Assembly: GCF_002224125.1 (NCBI RefSeq)
Contig: NZ_NCSM01000047.1
Location: forward strand, 1 to 56,116
Reading direction: 5' to 3'
Origin: Streptomyces sp. NBS 14/10
GTDB lineage: Bacteria; Actinomycetota; Actinomycetes; Streptomycetales; Streptomycetaceae
Length of the DNA stretch: 56,116 nt
Shown piece by piece: positions 1 through 8,342 of this stretch (positions are counted from its first letter, which is position 1; each line of letters opens with the position of its first letter). A program made the translations under genes and the position numbers. The notes below the pieces were generated by a model, which saw only the letters and a list, made by a program, of their open reading frames with translations, had not been told where the DNA came from and made no database searches.

Positions 1-108
1 CCCCAAGCTCACGGACAACCACCTCCGGTCCTGGAGCCGGCCAGCCGCAGAATCTTGCGCACTCGCGTCCTCGGCGGCGTGATCAACGAGTACAGATATG
101 CCGCTTGA
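1..108 (+). pseudogene. 3' end of a DDE (rve-type) IS transposase
   Basis: The reading frame from the first base to the TGA at 106-108 ends in VLGGVINEYRYAA. The complete IS copy ending at 5702 ends in VLGGLINEYRYAA, so this is the C-terminus of the same transposase type. Both copies share TGACCAG at the stop codon and diverge straight afterwards, which suggests the element ends near base 114. The rest of the element lies outside the window. Transposase function is inferred only from similarity to the other copy. Confidence 0.75.
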
Positions 109-362
109 CCAGGAGCGATGATTATTCGAGCCTCACAGGCCTCATCCGCGACGGTGGCTGTGTACGCGTAGCCACGGCCCTGTATGGCCCGATCGAGCAT
201 GCGCTTCTCCGCGAGGCGAGTCATCACCGTCATCACCGTGGTGTAGGCCAGCGGCCGCTCCCGGCCCTCGTTGAGTCTGTCGAGTACGGCGCGGACCGTC
301 ACCGGCGCTTGGGCCTCCCAGCAGACCCGCATGACCGCGCTCTCCAGTGCCCCCAGGGTCAC
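9..362 (-). pseudogene. BlaI/MecI/CopY-family repressor, C-terminus cut by an IS
   Basis: From a GTG at 362 the minus strand reads a BlaI-type winged helix: LGALESAVMRVCWE, then APVTVRAVLDRLN, then LAYTTVMTVMTRLAEK and a GRGYAYTATV wing. These motifs are typical of penicillinase or copper repressors that bind DNA as dimers. GGAGGT lies about 9 bases upstream of the GTG; an in-frame ATG at 386 lacks a comparable site. After about 82 native residues the frame runs into the IS tail near base 115 and stops in IS sequence at base 9. The dimerisation domain is therefore lost and the protein is probably inactive. The gene diverges from the exported protein at 531, which may have been its target. Family call is firm; the regulated signal (beta-lactam, copper or other) is unknown. 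Confidence 0.7.
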
Positions 363-469
363 TGTGTTCTCACCTCCGTAAAACATTGCCCACCACGCCA
401 GGGTAGGAGGTTCGAACGCGTGCGACGGTCCGGTGCGCATCCAGTCGCTGTCCTCGTGGACGCTGCGCG

Positions 470-485
470 AACTTGGCGCGAAGTT
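470..485. promoter_or_regulatory. Inverted repeat between blaI-like gene and the gene at 531
   Basis: AACTT and AAGTT are separated by GGCGCG in the divergent spacer. It is a candidate operator for the broken BlaI-type repressor on position alone; the match to known BlaI operators is not strong. Confidence 0.25.
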
Positions 486-518
486 TCAGGTCTTTCTCGG
501 GTGCTTCCGCATCAGTGC

Positions 519-524
519 TAGTGT
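519..524 (+). promoter_or_regulatory. Possible -10 box of a leaderless transcript
   Basis: TAGTGT ends six bases before the ATG at 531, and no Shine-Dalgarno sequence precedes that ATG. This spacing is typical of leaderless actinobacterial genes, where transcription starts at the start codon. No clear -35 box is visible. Confidence 0.3.
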
Positions 525-530
525 CACGGC

Positions 531-995
531 ATGGTTACGGCCTGGTCTCCCTCCGTTATGACGTGGTGCCGCCCGTCGCGGCGGCCGCTGCGTGTGCTGT
601 GGGTGGCGGCGCTTCTGCTCGGGCTCGTGTACGCGCATGGCGTGAGTGCGGAAGGCGTAGCCGGGCATCTCGCATTTGGCGCGGTAGATCAGGGCGCGAC
701 CGTGAGCCAGGGCGACACCGGGACAGCGTCCGTCGCCGCTGAGAAGATGTCCGATGGCGGGGTCGAGTCACAGGGTGATCACCGCAACGGCAACCATGAT
801 TCCTCTCACCCTGCGCATGAGTGTCTGGTGGGCCAGCCGCAGTACGGTTCCGTATGGGTGGCCCCTTGCCCGGCGATGTTCGGCCGGGCGTCGGCTCCCC
901 TGGCCGCGCCATCGGGGATGACTGGCCTGGCCCGGTTGGTTTCGGGCGGATGTCCGTTGACAGACTCCGACGCCTGCGTGGTTCTGCGGATTTAG
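531..995 (+). CDS. Small exported or membrane protein, DUF6153-like
   Basis: This 154-residue protein has a basic N-terminus (SRRPLR), then one hydrophobic helix (VLWVAALLLGLVYAHGVSA, about residues 20-40) that is either a signal peptide or an anchor. The rest is an extracytoplasmic tail rich in His, Gly and Ser with several Cys, ending in CVVLRI. This architecture resembles the actinobacterial DUF6153 family; function is unknown, although His/Cys-rich tails suggest metal binding. The start is the ATG at 531, which appears leaderless. It diverges from the BlaI-type gene and precedes a second protein of similar build at 1188. A similar layout is common around metal-responsive BlaI/CopY regulators, but the link here is inference. 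Confidence 0.55.
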   Translation: MVTAWSPSVMTWCRPSRRPLRVLWVAALLLGLVYAHGVSAEGVAGHLAFGAVDQGATVSQGDTGTASVAAEKMSDGGVESQGDHRNGNHDSSHPAHECLVGQPQYGSVWVAPCPAMFGRASAPLAAPSGMTGLARLVSGGCPLTDSDACVVLRI

Positions 996-1187
996 GCGCC
1001 CCCCGGTACCGTCGGCCGGTCGGCGTATGCCCGCCATACGCCCGGCCCGGCTCGGTGCTGCCAGTTCGCGGTGCTCCTGATCTCCCGGATCCGCTTGTTC
1101 AGCACGCCGGTTCGGGGACATTCGGGGCGCTGAACCCTGCCCTGCCGGTCTCTGTCCACCGCCCCTCCCCGCTCCGCATCGGGGGCG

Positions 1188-1634
1188 GTGGCCCATGCGG
1201 AGGAATTGTTGCCGTTCCATCTGCAGGTCCGCCCTGCTCTCTTACCCGGGTCTCCTTGGTATCGCTGCCTCGTCGCCGTTGTGTTGTGCGGGTTGCTGCT
1301 GGCCGTTCTGGACTGTGTCGGTCCACATAAGGAGTCAGGCCATCTGAACGCTCGGGTGCCGATCGCGTCCGGGGGGTCCGTGCAGGCGGCATCGCCTGTG
1401 GACTCGGATACCGAGGCGGTAACCAGCGTGGAGTCCTGCGTTCCACGCGGCCTTGCCGGTCTGTCCGTGCCGAGGCCACCGGCGCCCTCGCGTGAGCTGG
1501 TACCGACTGTCGGCGTAGCTCCGGCATTCGCCATGACGGCCATCCGCGCCGTAGTACGCCCTGGGGGAGAGAGAAGCAGCAGAGTAATGGCCGGGAGTTC
1601 CAGGCTGTCCGTCGTCTGCCGGTGGCGCATTTAG
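1188..1634 (+). CDS. Small membrane protein, DUF6153-like
   Basis: This 148-residue protein has one hydrophobic segment (CLVAVVLCGLLLAVLDCV, about residues 27-44) and a long Ser/Pro/Val-rich outer part ending in LSVVCRWRI. The ending and overall build resemble the protein at 531-995, suggesting a divergent paralogue. The start is uncertain: GTG 1188 gives the longest frame, but the AGGAA at 1201-1205 would better serve a start a few codons downstream. It has no enzymatic motifs. It sits about 140 bases before the cysteine desulfhydrase-like gene and may belong to the same response, which is inference. Confidence 0.45.
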   Translation: MAHAEELLPFHLQVRPALLPGSPWYRCLVAVVLCGLLLAVLDCVGPHKESGHLNARVPIASGGSVQAASPVDSDTEAVTSVESCVPRGLAGLSVPRPPAPSRELVPTVGVAPAFAMTAIRAVVRPGGERSSRVMAGSSRLSVVCRWRI

Positions 1635-1771
1635 GCCGTGCCCGCCATCGCCGTCATGCCGGCGTACCTGAACCAGCGGCCCCCGGATCCGGGAAGCGCG
1701 CTACGAGGTCTCGCCGGGACGCGATCAGACGACCCCGACAGCTTTTCACGCTCTGAAAAGAAAGCGGAAAG

Positions 1772-2887
1772 ATGCACTCCTCGACCCCCACCGACACCGG
1801 TCCGATGACCGCCAGGTCCGCCCTTTCCGGGCTGGTCGGCAACACCCCGCTCCTGCGAGTGTCCGAGCCCCTCGTCCCGGCAGGACGTGGCTTCTGGGCC
1901 AAGCTGGAGGGCTTCAACCCCGGCGGCATCAAGGACCGCCCCGGGCTGCACATGGTCCAACGGGCCCGGGCCCGCGGTGACCTGCGGCCCGGCGGCCGGA
2001 TCATCGAGTCCACCAGCGGAACTCTGGGACTGGGACTCGCCCTGGCGGGCATGGTCTACCACCACCCGGTCACCCTGGTCACCGATCCGGGGCTGGAGTT
2101 GTCGATGACTCGGTTGCTGACCGCGTTCGGCGCCCAGGTCAATGTCGTCTCCGAGCCCCACCCAACCGGTGGCTGGCAGCAGGCCCGCCGTGACCGCGTC
2201 CAGCGACTGCGGGACCAGCACCAGGGTTCATGGTGCCCGGACCAGTACAACAACCCCGACAACGTCGCCGCGTACACCCCGCTCGCGCTCGAGCTGGCCC
2301 GCGAACTCGGCCATATCGACGTGCTGGTGTGCAGCGGCGGCACCGGCGGACACTCTGCCGGGGTCTCCCGGGTCCTGCGACAGCTCTACCCCGAGTTGAC
2401 GGTCGTCGGAGTCGACACCGTCGGATCGACGATCTTCGGTCAACCCGCCAGGCCCCGCCTGATGCGGGGGCTGGGATCCAGCATCTACCCCCGCAACGTC
2501 GCCTACGACCAGTTCTCGGAAGTGCACTGGGTAGCCCCCGCGGAAGCCGTGTGGACCTGCCGCCAACTGGCCTCGTCCCACTACGCCACCGGTGGATGGA
2601 GCGTCGGAGCGGTCGCCCTGGTGGCGGGCTGGCTCGTCCGGACCATGCCCGCGGAGGCCCGGATCGTGGCGATCTTCCCCGATGGGCCGCAACGCTACCT
2701 GGGGACGGTCTACGACGACGACTACTGCGCCGCCCATGGTCTGCTCGGCTCACCTCCCGCACCCGAACCAGACCTGATCGGCCGCCTGGACGAAAAGGAG
2801 GTACATCGCTGGACCCGGTGCACCACCGTGGCCGACCCCCTCACCCTCCAGGACGCCACGGAGGACCCCGACGAGGAGGTGGCGTAG
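1772..2887 (+). CDS. cds1: PLP-dependent cysteine desulfhydrase (Cds1-like, cysteine synthase fold)
   Basis: This 371-residue fold-type II PLP enzyme opens with [15 protein letters not shown], the standard start of cysteine synthases. The PLP lysine is in [12 protein letters not shown] (about K54), and the substrate loop [15 protein letters not shown] and phosphate loop [10 protein letters not shown] (about residue 190) are present. Long stretches such as [23 protein letters not shown] and [14 protein letters not shown] match, from memory, mycobacterial Cds1 (Rv3684), which degrades L-cysteine to sulfide, pyruvate and ammonia, rather than CysK/CysM. An Asp/Glu-rich tail (about residues 335-371) follows the catalytic core. 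The TAG stop overlaps the GTG start of the transporter by one base, so the two are translationally coupled. A role in cysteine detoxification or sulfide supply is inference; assay would separate this from a synthase. Confidence 0.8.
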   Translation: MHSSTPTDTGPMTARSALSGLVGNTPLLRVSEPLVPAGRGFWAKLEGFNPGGIKDRPGLHMVQRARARGDLRPGGRIIESTSGTLGLGLALAGMVYHHPVTLVTDPGLELSMTRLLTAFGAQVNVVSEPHPTGGWQQARRDRVQRLRDQHQGSWCPDQYNNPDNVAAYTPLALELARELGHIDVLVCSGGTGGHSAGVSRVLRQLYPELTVVGVDTVGSTIFGQPARPRLMRGLGSSIYPRNVAYDQFSEVHWVAPAEAVWTCRQLASSHYATGGWSVGAVALVAGWLVRTMPAEARIVAIFPDGPQRYLGTVYDDDYCAAHGLLGSPPAPEPDLIGRLDEKEVHRWTRCTTVADPLTLQDATEDPDEEVA

Positions 2888-4188
2888 TGAAGTCGCCGTT
2901 CACACAGGTGCGTTCCTATGAGCGCAGTGTCCAGCTGTTGATGGTGAACCAGTTCACCATCAACCTGGGTTTCTACATGCTCATGCCTTACCTGGCCGCC
3001 CACCTGTCCGGCACTCTGGGACTGGCCGGCTGGCTCGTCGGACTCATTCTGGGAGTGCGCAACTTCAGCCAGCAGGGCATGTTCCTGGTCGGTGGCACGC
3101 TGGCGGACCGGCTCGGCTACAAGCCGCTGATCATCGCCGGATGCGTTCTGCGCACCGTCGGATTCGCCGCGCTGGGACTCGTGGACTCCCTGCCCGCACT
3201 ACTCGCGGCCTCGGCGGCCACGGGGCTGGCCGGTGCCCTGTTCAACCCCGCGGTACGGGCGTACCTCGCGGCAGACGCGGGGGAGCGCCGGGTGGAGGCG
3301 TTCGCACTGTTCAACATCTTCTACCAGGCGGGAATCATGCTCGGCCCGCTGGTGGGCATGGTGCTGACCGGCATAGACTTCCGCGTCACCTGCTTGGTCG
3401 CGGCAGCGGTCTTCGCAGTGCTCAGCGTCGTCCAGATCCGTGCGTTGCCGCCCCGGAGGGGCGACAACACCAAGGATGGTCAGGACGCAGGGCGGGAGAG
3501 CGTGCTGTCGCAGTGGCGCGAGGTGGTGGCCAACCGGCCCTTCCTGCTCTTCTCGGTCGCCATGATCGGCTCGTACGTCCTGTCGTTCCAGGTCTATCTG
3601 GCCCTGCCGCTGGAAGTGCGCCGCCTCGGCGGCGAGGGCGAGTCCGGGACGGTGGCGGTGGCGTTGCTGTTCGCCGTCTCGGGACTGAGCACCATCCTGG
3701 GACAGACGAAGGTCACCGCCTGGTGCAACGCCCGGATGGAGCCGGGGCGGGCGCTGACCTGGGGGCTGCTCGCGATGGGTGTGGCGTTCGCACCGCTGCT
3801 GCTCGCGACCGCCGTTCCGGTACCGGACGGTGGCGTGGGCCGCTGGCTGCTCGCTGCAGTCCCACCCGCGTTCTCGGCATTGCTGCTCGCGCTGGGGACG
3901 ATGATCGCCTATCCGTTCGAGATGGACACCATCGTCCGGCTCTCGGGGAACCGGCTCGTGGCCACCCACTACGGGCTGTACAACACCATCTGCGGCGTCG
4001 GTATCACCCTGGGCAACCTGCTCACCGGTGCGGCGCTGGATGCTGCCCGGGCGGCGGGGATGTCCGCGCTGCCGTGGCTCGCGCTGCTGGCACTGAGCCT
4101 GGCCTGTTCCGTGGCTCTGTACGGGTTGCACCGCACCGGCCGCCTCGCGGCCGTGCAGGCCCCTGAGGCCCAGCCCGCGTCCGCCTGA
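2887..4188 (+). CDS. MFS transporter coupled to the Cds1-like enzyme
   Basis: This 433-residue protein begins at GTG 2887, whose G is the last base of the upstream TAG. It has about twelve hydrophobic segments. The MFS signature between helices 2 and 3 is GTLADRLGYKPL, within GVRNFSQQGMFLVGGTLADRLGYKPL, a stretch typical of drug/solute:H+ antiporters. A hydrophilic central loop (PPRRGDNTKDGQDAGRE, about residues 195-211) separates the two six-helix halves. It probably exports a compound linked to the neighbouring cysteine enzyme, such as cysteine, a thiol or a toxic sulfur amino acid; the substrate cannot be read from the sequence. A hairpin terminator follows 20 bases after the stop. Confidence 0.85.
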   Translation: MKSPFTQVRSYERSVQLLMVNQFTINLGFYMLMPYLAAHLSGTLGLAGWLVGLILGVRNFSQQGMFLVGGTLADRLGYKPLIIAGCVLRTVGFAALGLVDSLPALLAASAATGLAGALFNPAVRAYLAADAGERRVEAFALFNIFYQAGIMLGPLVGMVLTGIDFRVTCLVAAAVFAVLSVVQIRALPPRRGDNTKDGQDAGRESVLSQWREVVANRPFLLFSVAMIGSYVLSFQVYLALPLEVRRLGGEGESGTVAVALLFAVSGLSTILGQTKVTAWCNARMEPGRALTWGLLAMGVAFAPLLLATAVPVPDGGVGRWLLAAVPPAFSALLLALGTMIAYPFEMDTIVRLSGNRLVATHYGLYNTICGVGITLGNLLTGAALDAARAAGMSALPWLALLALSLACSVALYGLHRTGRLAAVQAPEAQPASA

Positions 4189-4207
4189 CGGGCCATATGC
4201 GGGAACG

Positions 4208-4242
4208 GAGCGGCGGACGGGGATCAGCCCCGTTCGCCGCTC
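4208..4242 (+). terminator. Terminator hairpin after the MFS gene
   Basis: Two 15-base arms (4208-4222 and 4228-4242) pair with one mismatch around the loop ATCAG. There is no T-run, as is usual in Streptomyces. It lies 20 bases past the MFS stop codon. Confidence 0.75.
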
Positions 4243-4575
4243 CTCACCTGCGTCCGAGGCACGGCCATTCGCAGATCGCCGCCTGACCGGTTGAGGCCAA
4301 CAGCCGTTTGCCGTTCCGTTGGAACAAGGCGGCCAGATTGCCGAGTGTCATCGAGGCGGTAGCGAGAATGGCGAGCGGGGAGGATAAGGGGGCATCCGTG
4401 CCGGAGGGTGCCAGTGTTCCGGGCCGGTACAGGGCCGCAAGGGTGCTCCCGCCGCAGGAGTCACGGTCGGCGGGCGGGCGGCCCTCGCCAGCGGCGGAAC
4501 GGCCGGCGGTGAGGAGAACCATCGCTGCCACCGTGTGCCGTTCAGAAATGCGTCGTTGCAGAACACCGGGGATGT
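4243..4575. other. Spacer with no recognised gene
   Basis: Open frames exist on both strands. A minus-strand frame ending at 4244 has mildly hydrophobic stretches (LAILATASMTLGNLAALF), but none shows a recognised domain together with a ribosome binding site. It could be the remnant of a gene displaced by the IS that follows. Confidence 0.4.
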
Positions 4576-5706
4576 CTGGCCAGGCCTGCTGGGGGCCTGG
4601 GACCATGTCGAGATGATCGTTTCGCTGGTGTATCGGGTGACGCGGAAGCTGTTGTCGGTCCCGGCGGTGCTGTTGCGTCGGCAGGCGGCCAAGGATGCTG
4701 AACTGCTGGTGCTCCGGCACGAGAATGCGGTGCTGCGCAGGCAGCTTGCGGACCCGGTGCGGTACGAGCCTGCGGGCCGGCTGTGGTTCTCGGTGCTGTC
4801 CTCACTGGTACCCCGGTGGCGCTGGGCGCAGGTGTTTCCCGTGACACCTGGGACGTTGCCTGGCTGGCACCGAAGACTTGTCGCGCGCAGATGGGACTAC
4901 AGCGATCGCCGGAGCAGGGCGGGCCGGCCCGGCGACGGCGGAAGTTGTGAAGGAGTTGGTGCTGCGGCTGGCGCGGGAGAACCCGCGCTGGGGGTGCCGC
5001 AGGATCCAGGGGGAGCTCGGTCGGCTGGGCCACGGGATCGGCGCGTCCACGGTATGGAAGATCTTGGCGGCAGCCGGTGTTGACCCGGCTCCCCGCCGCG
5101 GCGGGCCGACATGGCGCGAGTTTCTGACATCCCAGGCCGAGGCCATCATCGCCTGCGACTTCCTGCACATCGACCTGGTGGATCTTCGCCGGGTCTACGC
5201 GCTGGTCTTCCTCGAGCACGGCACACGCCGCCTCCACATCGCCGGGGTGACCGCACATCCAACCGCACAGTGGACGACCCAGCAGGCCCGCAACTTCACG
5301 CTTAAGGCGGGCGTGTGCCTCGAGTCGTTGCGCTTTGTGATCCGCGACCGGGACGGCAAATACGCCGAGTCCTTCGACGCGGTTTTCGAAGCTGAGGGCA
5401 TCGAAACTGTCAAGGCCGCCCCGCAGTCCCCGCGGATGAACGCACACTGCGAGAGGGTCATCGGGACGCTACGACGCGAGGCCCTCGACCACCTGTTGCT
5501 CTGGAACGAACAGCACGCTCTCCACGTTCTCAACACCTACGCCGGACACTACAACGGCCATCGACCGCATCAGGCCCGAAAGCAACTACCTCCCCTCGCC
5601 GACTACCGCACTGCGCCGCTGACCGACTTGAAAACCCCAGGACGGCTACTCCAGACCCGTGTCCTTGGTGGCCTGATCAATGAGTACAGATACGCGGCAT
5701 GACCAG
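4576..5706 (+). mobile_element. Insertion sequence, rve-type transposase, about 1.13 kb
   Basis: The proposed right end is TGACCAG at 5700-5706, the point where this copy and the copy at 1-114 stop matching. Its reverse complement begins CTGGTCATGCC. A similar CTGGCCAGGCC starts at 4576 and is taken as the left end, giving imperfect terminal repeats. No clear target duplication was seen. The ends are provisional. Confidence 0.5.
4613..5702 (+). pseudogene. Frameshifted DDE (rve) transposase of the IS at 4576-5706
   Basis: The N-terminal part (from ATG 4613) carries AKDAELLVLRHENAVLRRQL and PVTPGTLPGWHRRLVARRWD, the helix-turn-helix half of this transposase group. The C-terminal part (to 5702) has NPRWGCRRIQGELGRLGH and then the integrase core. 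Its acidic residues are D in ACDFLHIDLV, D in FVIRDRDGKY and E in NAHCERVIGTLRREALDH. The halves are in different frames and meet near 4925-4935, where one extra G in a GC-rich run explains the shift. Programmed frameshifting is unlikely because there is no slippery A/T run. The element is therefore probably inactive unless the extra base is a sequencing error. Fragments of related transposases lie at 1, 24839, 26908 and 48940. Confidence 0.8.
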
Positions 5707-5813
5707 CAGTGACGTGTTTCTGAACGGCACACCACCCACCCACTGCAGCGCACCACAGCGCAACCCGGCCAACTGCCGCCCGGTATCGCTCACACAATAG
5801 TTCTAGCGGTGTA

Positions 5814-7595
5814 TCAGCCGGGTCCGCCCAGCACGATCTTCCACACTCGGGTTGCCACCTGGAGGTTGAGCCGGTCCTCGACGTTTGCGAGGTCGTTGCC
5901 GCTGATGTCGCGGATGCGCTGGAGCCGGTAGCGCAGCGTGCTGCGGTGGATCGCGAGGGATTCGGCGGTCTCGTCGTAGTTGCCGCCGCAGTCGAAGTAC
6001 CGGGACAGGGTCTCCACCATGGCCGCGTGGTGCCGGGAGTCGTAGTCGATGAGCTGCCCGAGCCACTCGTGGACGAACGTCTCCAGTTCCCGGTAATCGT
6101 TGCCAGGTCCCAGGATGCGGTAGAGGCCGAGCTCGTCGAAGAACGTCGTGCCGTAGCGCTCGCGGGAGTGGCGGCGCACTTCCAGGGCGCGCTGCGCCTC
6201 CTGGTAGCGGTGGGGGATGTCGTCCGGGGAGTCGCAACGGGCGCTCACCCCGATCGTCGCGGACCGTGTCCCGGTCTCCCGGGCGAGCGCCTCGTACAGC
6301 GCGCGGGCGTGCGGCCTGTCGTCGGTGATAAGGACGACGTGGTCGGAACGTCGGGTCAGCAGTGAGCGCATGCCCACGCCAGAGGCCGCCCGGCCCACGG
6401 TCTGCGCGAAGGAATCGTCCGCAGTCCGGTCCGACCGCTGCACCACGACGACGTAGTGACGGCGGTGCAGGTCGTGTCCGACTGCCTCGGACCGGGCATA
6501 GGCGCTCGCCTCGTCCGCCCCTGCCAGGAGGTCGTCGACCAGCTCGCGGTGCAGCCTCAGCTCCACTTCGGCCAGATTGCGCAGGTGCGCCAGCTCCAGG
6601 GCGAGTGACGTGGCGGCGTGTTCCAGCGCGAGCACGGTGTGCTCGTCGGCCTCGTTCCGGGCATCGACCAGGGCCAGCACGCCCAGGATCTCGCCGTGCC
6701 GGCGGACCAGGGTGATCAGCCGGTCCTCTATCCGCACCGGTCCGACCTCCCGGGCGGCGGCGTGCAGCATTTCGTCCTGGCGCACGGGGTCCGGTTCCGG
6801 ATAGGGGTCGGGGCGGCTGGGCCCGGTCCAGGACCTCAGCCGACCGAAGCGGTCCTCGACCAGCGCGGAGAGTCCAGTGAGCCCGTGCAGTGCGCGGGTG
6901 ACGGCTTCCTCGCCGCCGCCCGAGGCAGCGACGTCGGCCATGAGCGCGTGAACGGCCCGCTGGTACCCCAGCTCAGCCGCGACGGAGATCAGCTGCCGCT
7001 GGAGGGCTGTGCGTTCCTCCCTTAGCCGGTGCAGTTCCAGCGCGTCCTCGCGTTGGCGGCGGTGTGCGAAGGCGACTGACAGTGCAGCGGCGGTGTGCCG
7101 GACGAGCGTGACGAGCAGGGAGTACTCGGCCTCGGTGGGCCGGGAGCGGGATGTCACCACGAGGTAGCCGTGGAGCCTCTCAAGTCCGTGTAGCCCCAGG
7201 GCCCGGCCCCAGGGCCGGTCGGGTACGGTCACAGGGCCGTCTTGCCCGGCCAGCTCCCGCACCCTGCAGTCCACGACCGGGGCATGGATCTCCCCGTTCC
7301 TCGGGCTGGGGACCAGGTCGCCGTCCACCTTGAGGTATCCGGCCTCGGCGCTGTATGGCCCTGCGGCGGCTACGTGGTCCATGGCCAGGCGCAGGATCTC
7401 GCCTTCGTCCGGGGTGTCGAACAGGGCGCGGGAGAGCGCCATCAGTTCGTGGAGGGCATGGTCGGCTGGGGCTGGAGCGGGTGGGCGAGGCTCTTTCCGC
7501 GCGGCCTTGAGGTGCCGACCGGCGCTGCCCCGCGGAAGTCTGCCCTCCCGGTCGGAGCGCCGGCGGTACAGGTGGTGCGCCCGGCTGCCGACCAT
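5814..7595 (-). CDS. PucR-family transcriptional regulator with GAF-like sensor
   Basis: This 593-residue protein has an N-terminal GAF-like region (about residues 45-190; LHELMALSRALFDTPDEGEILRLAMDHV is typical of its first helix). The middle is a diguanylate-cyclase-like core of the PucR/CdaR type. The C-terminal PucR helix-turn-helix (about residues 535-590) reads YFDCGGNYDETAESLAIHRSTLRYRLQRI. Family members sense small molecules such as purines, sugars or amino acids and activate adjacent genes. The start is the ATG at 7595, with CGGAG seven or eight bases upstream. It is transcribed away from the stress gene at 7819, so the 223-bp spacer may hold both promoters. The target and ligand are unknown. 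Confidence 0.85.
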   Translation of the reverse strand: MVGSRAHHLYRRRSDREGRLPRGSAGRHLKAARKEPRPPAPAPADHALHELMALSRALFDTPDEGEILRLAMDHVAAAGPYSAEAGYLKVDGDLVPSPRNGEIHAPVVDCRVRELAGQDGPVTVPDRPWGRALGLHGLERLHGYLVVTSRSRPTEAEYSLLVTLVRHTAAALSVAFAHRRQREDALELHRLREERTALQRQLISVAAELGYQRAVHALMADVAASGGGEEAVTRALHGLTGLSALVEDRFGRLRSWTGPSRPDPYPEPDPVRQDEMLHAAAREVGPVRIEDRLITLVRRHGEILGVLALVDARNEADEHTVLALEHAATSLALELAHLRNLAEVELRLHRELVDDLLAGADEASAYARSEAVGHDLHRRHYVVVVQRSDRTADDSFAQTVGRAASGVGMRSLLTRRSDHVVLITDDRPHARALYEALARETGTRSATIGVSARCDSPDDIPHRYQEAQRALEVRRHSRERYGTTFFDELGLYRILGPGNDYRELETFVHEWLGQLIDYDSRHHAAMVETLSRYFDCGGNYDETAESLAIHRSTLRYRLQRIRDISGNDLANVEDRLNLQVATRVWKIVLGGPG

Positions 7596-7818
7596 GGGAT
7601 CACTCCGTTCTCTCCAACCCTACAGGGAGGCGAGCGGTGTGTCGCGTACCCGCTCAGGGGTCGGCTTATTCGAAATGTCAGGATAGTTCCTTTCGCGCTC
7701 GTGGGGGGATCGGACCCGTGCATTTCTGACTCGCCAGGCGCAGGCGTGGAGCCACTCGGCTCGCCACCCTGGGGAGTGTTCGAAACCCTCCGTGCGCGCC
7801 GGCAGGAAGGGCTGAGCG

Positions 7819-8290
7819 ATGACCGAGCAGCATCGCAGGCCGGTTGCCTCGTACAAGACGTACCGGGAAGCCGAACACACCGTTGACCACCTCTCCGACC
7901 ATGGGTTCCCCGTGGAGACGGTGGCGATCACCGGCCACGACGTGCGCATGGTCGAGCAGGTGATCGGCCGGATGGACTACGGCAGGGCCGCGGGCGAGCG
8001 GTGCGCTCTCCGGTGTCCCGATCGGCTGGCTGTTCGGCCTTGTGAAGTGGCTCGACCCCGTCCTCTCCGCCCTGCTCCTCGCCCTGTACGGGCTGATCTT
8101 CGGAGTGATCGGCGGCGCGCTGTTCGGCATGCTGCTGCAGGCCCTGCAGGGCGGTCGCTGGGACTTCGCCTCACTCCGCTCGATGCAGCCGAGCCGGTAC
8201 GAGGTCGTGGTGGACGAGGCGGTCGCCGACGAGGCTGTACGGCTGATCGGCGGGCTGCAGACCACCGGCGGAGGTTCCACCCGTACCTGA
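7819..8290 (+). pseudogene. General stress protein (YflT/17M-like), frameshifted
   Basis: The first part (from ATG 7819, with AAGGG upstream) reads RPVASYKTYREAEHTVDHLSD, then VAITGHDVRMVEQV, typical of the general stress protein N-terminal domain. After about residue 60 the frame is lost. From near 8000 another frame continues with GALSGVPIGWLFGLVKWLDP, two glycine-rich membrane helices, and the closing domain RYEVVVDEAVADEAVRLIG. Removing one G near 7996-8000 restores one continuous protein of about 156 residues. Such proteins are membrane-associated members of stress regulons of unknown biochemical role. It sits just before dnaK and points in the same direction. It is either a true pseudogene or a single-base sequencing error. 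Confidence 0.7.
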
Positions 8291-8342
8291 ACGAACATGA
8301 TCCGGAGAGTCGGCGCAGGCGCCGGACCGGGAGGAGTTCCTC

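Noticed and set aside
4900..4940. Programmed frameshift in the IS transposase
   Set aside because: No A/T slippery run or stop-proximal signal; one extra G in a GC run is a simpler explanation.
8291..8342. HspR (HAIR) operator before dnaK
   Set aside because: Neither CTTGAGT nor ACTCAAG was seen here; only a short GGCGC/GCGCC repeat is present.
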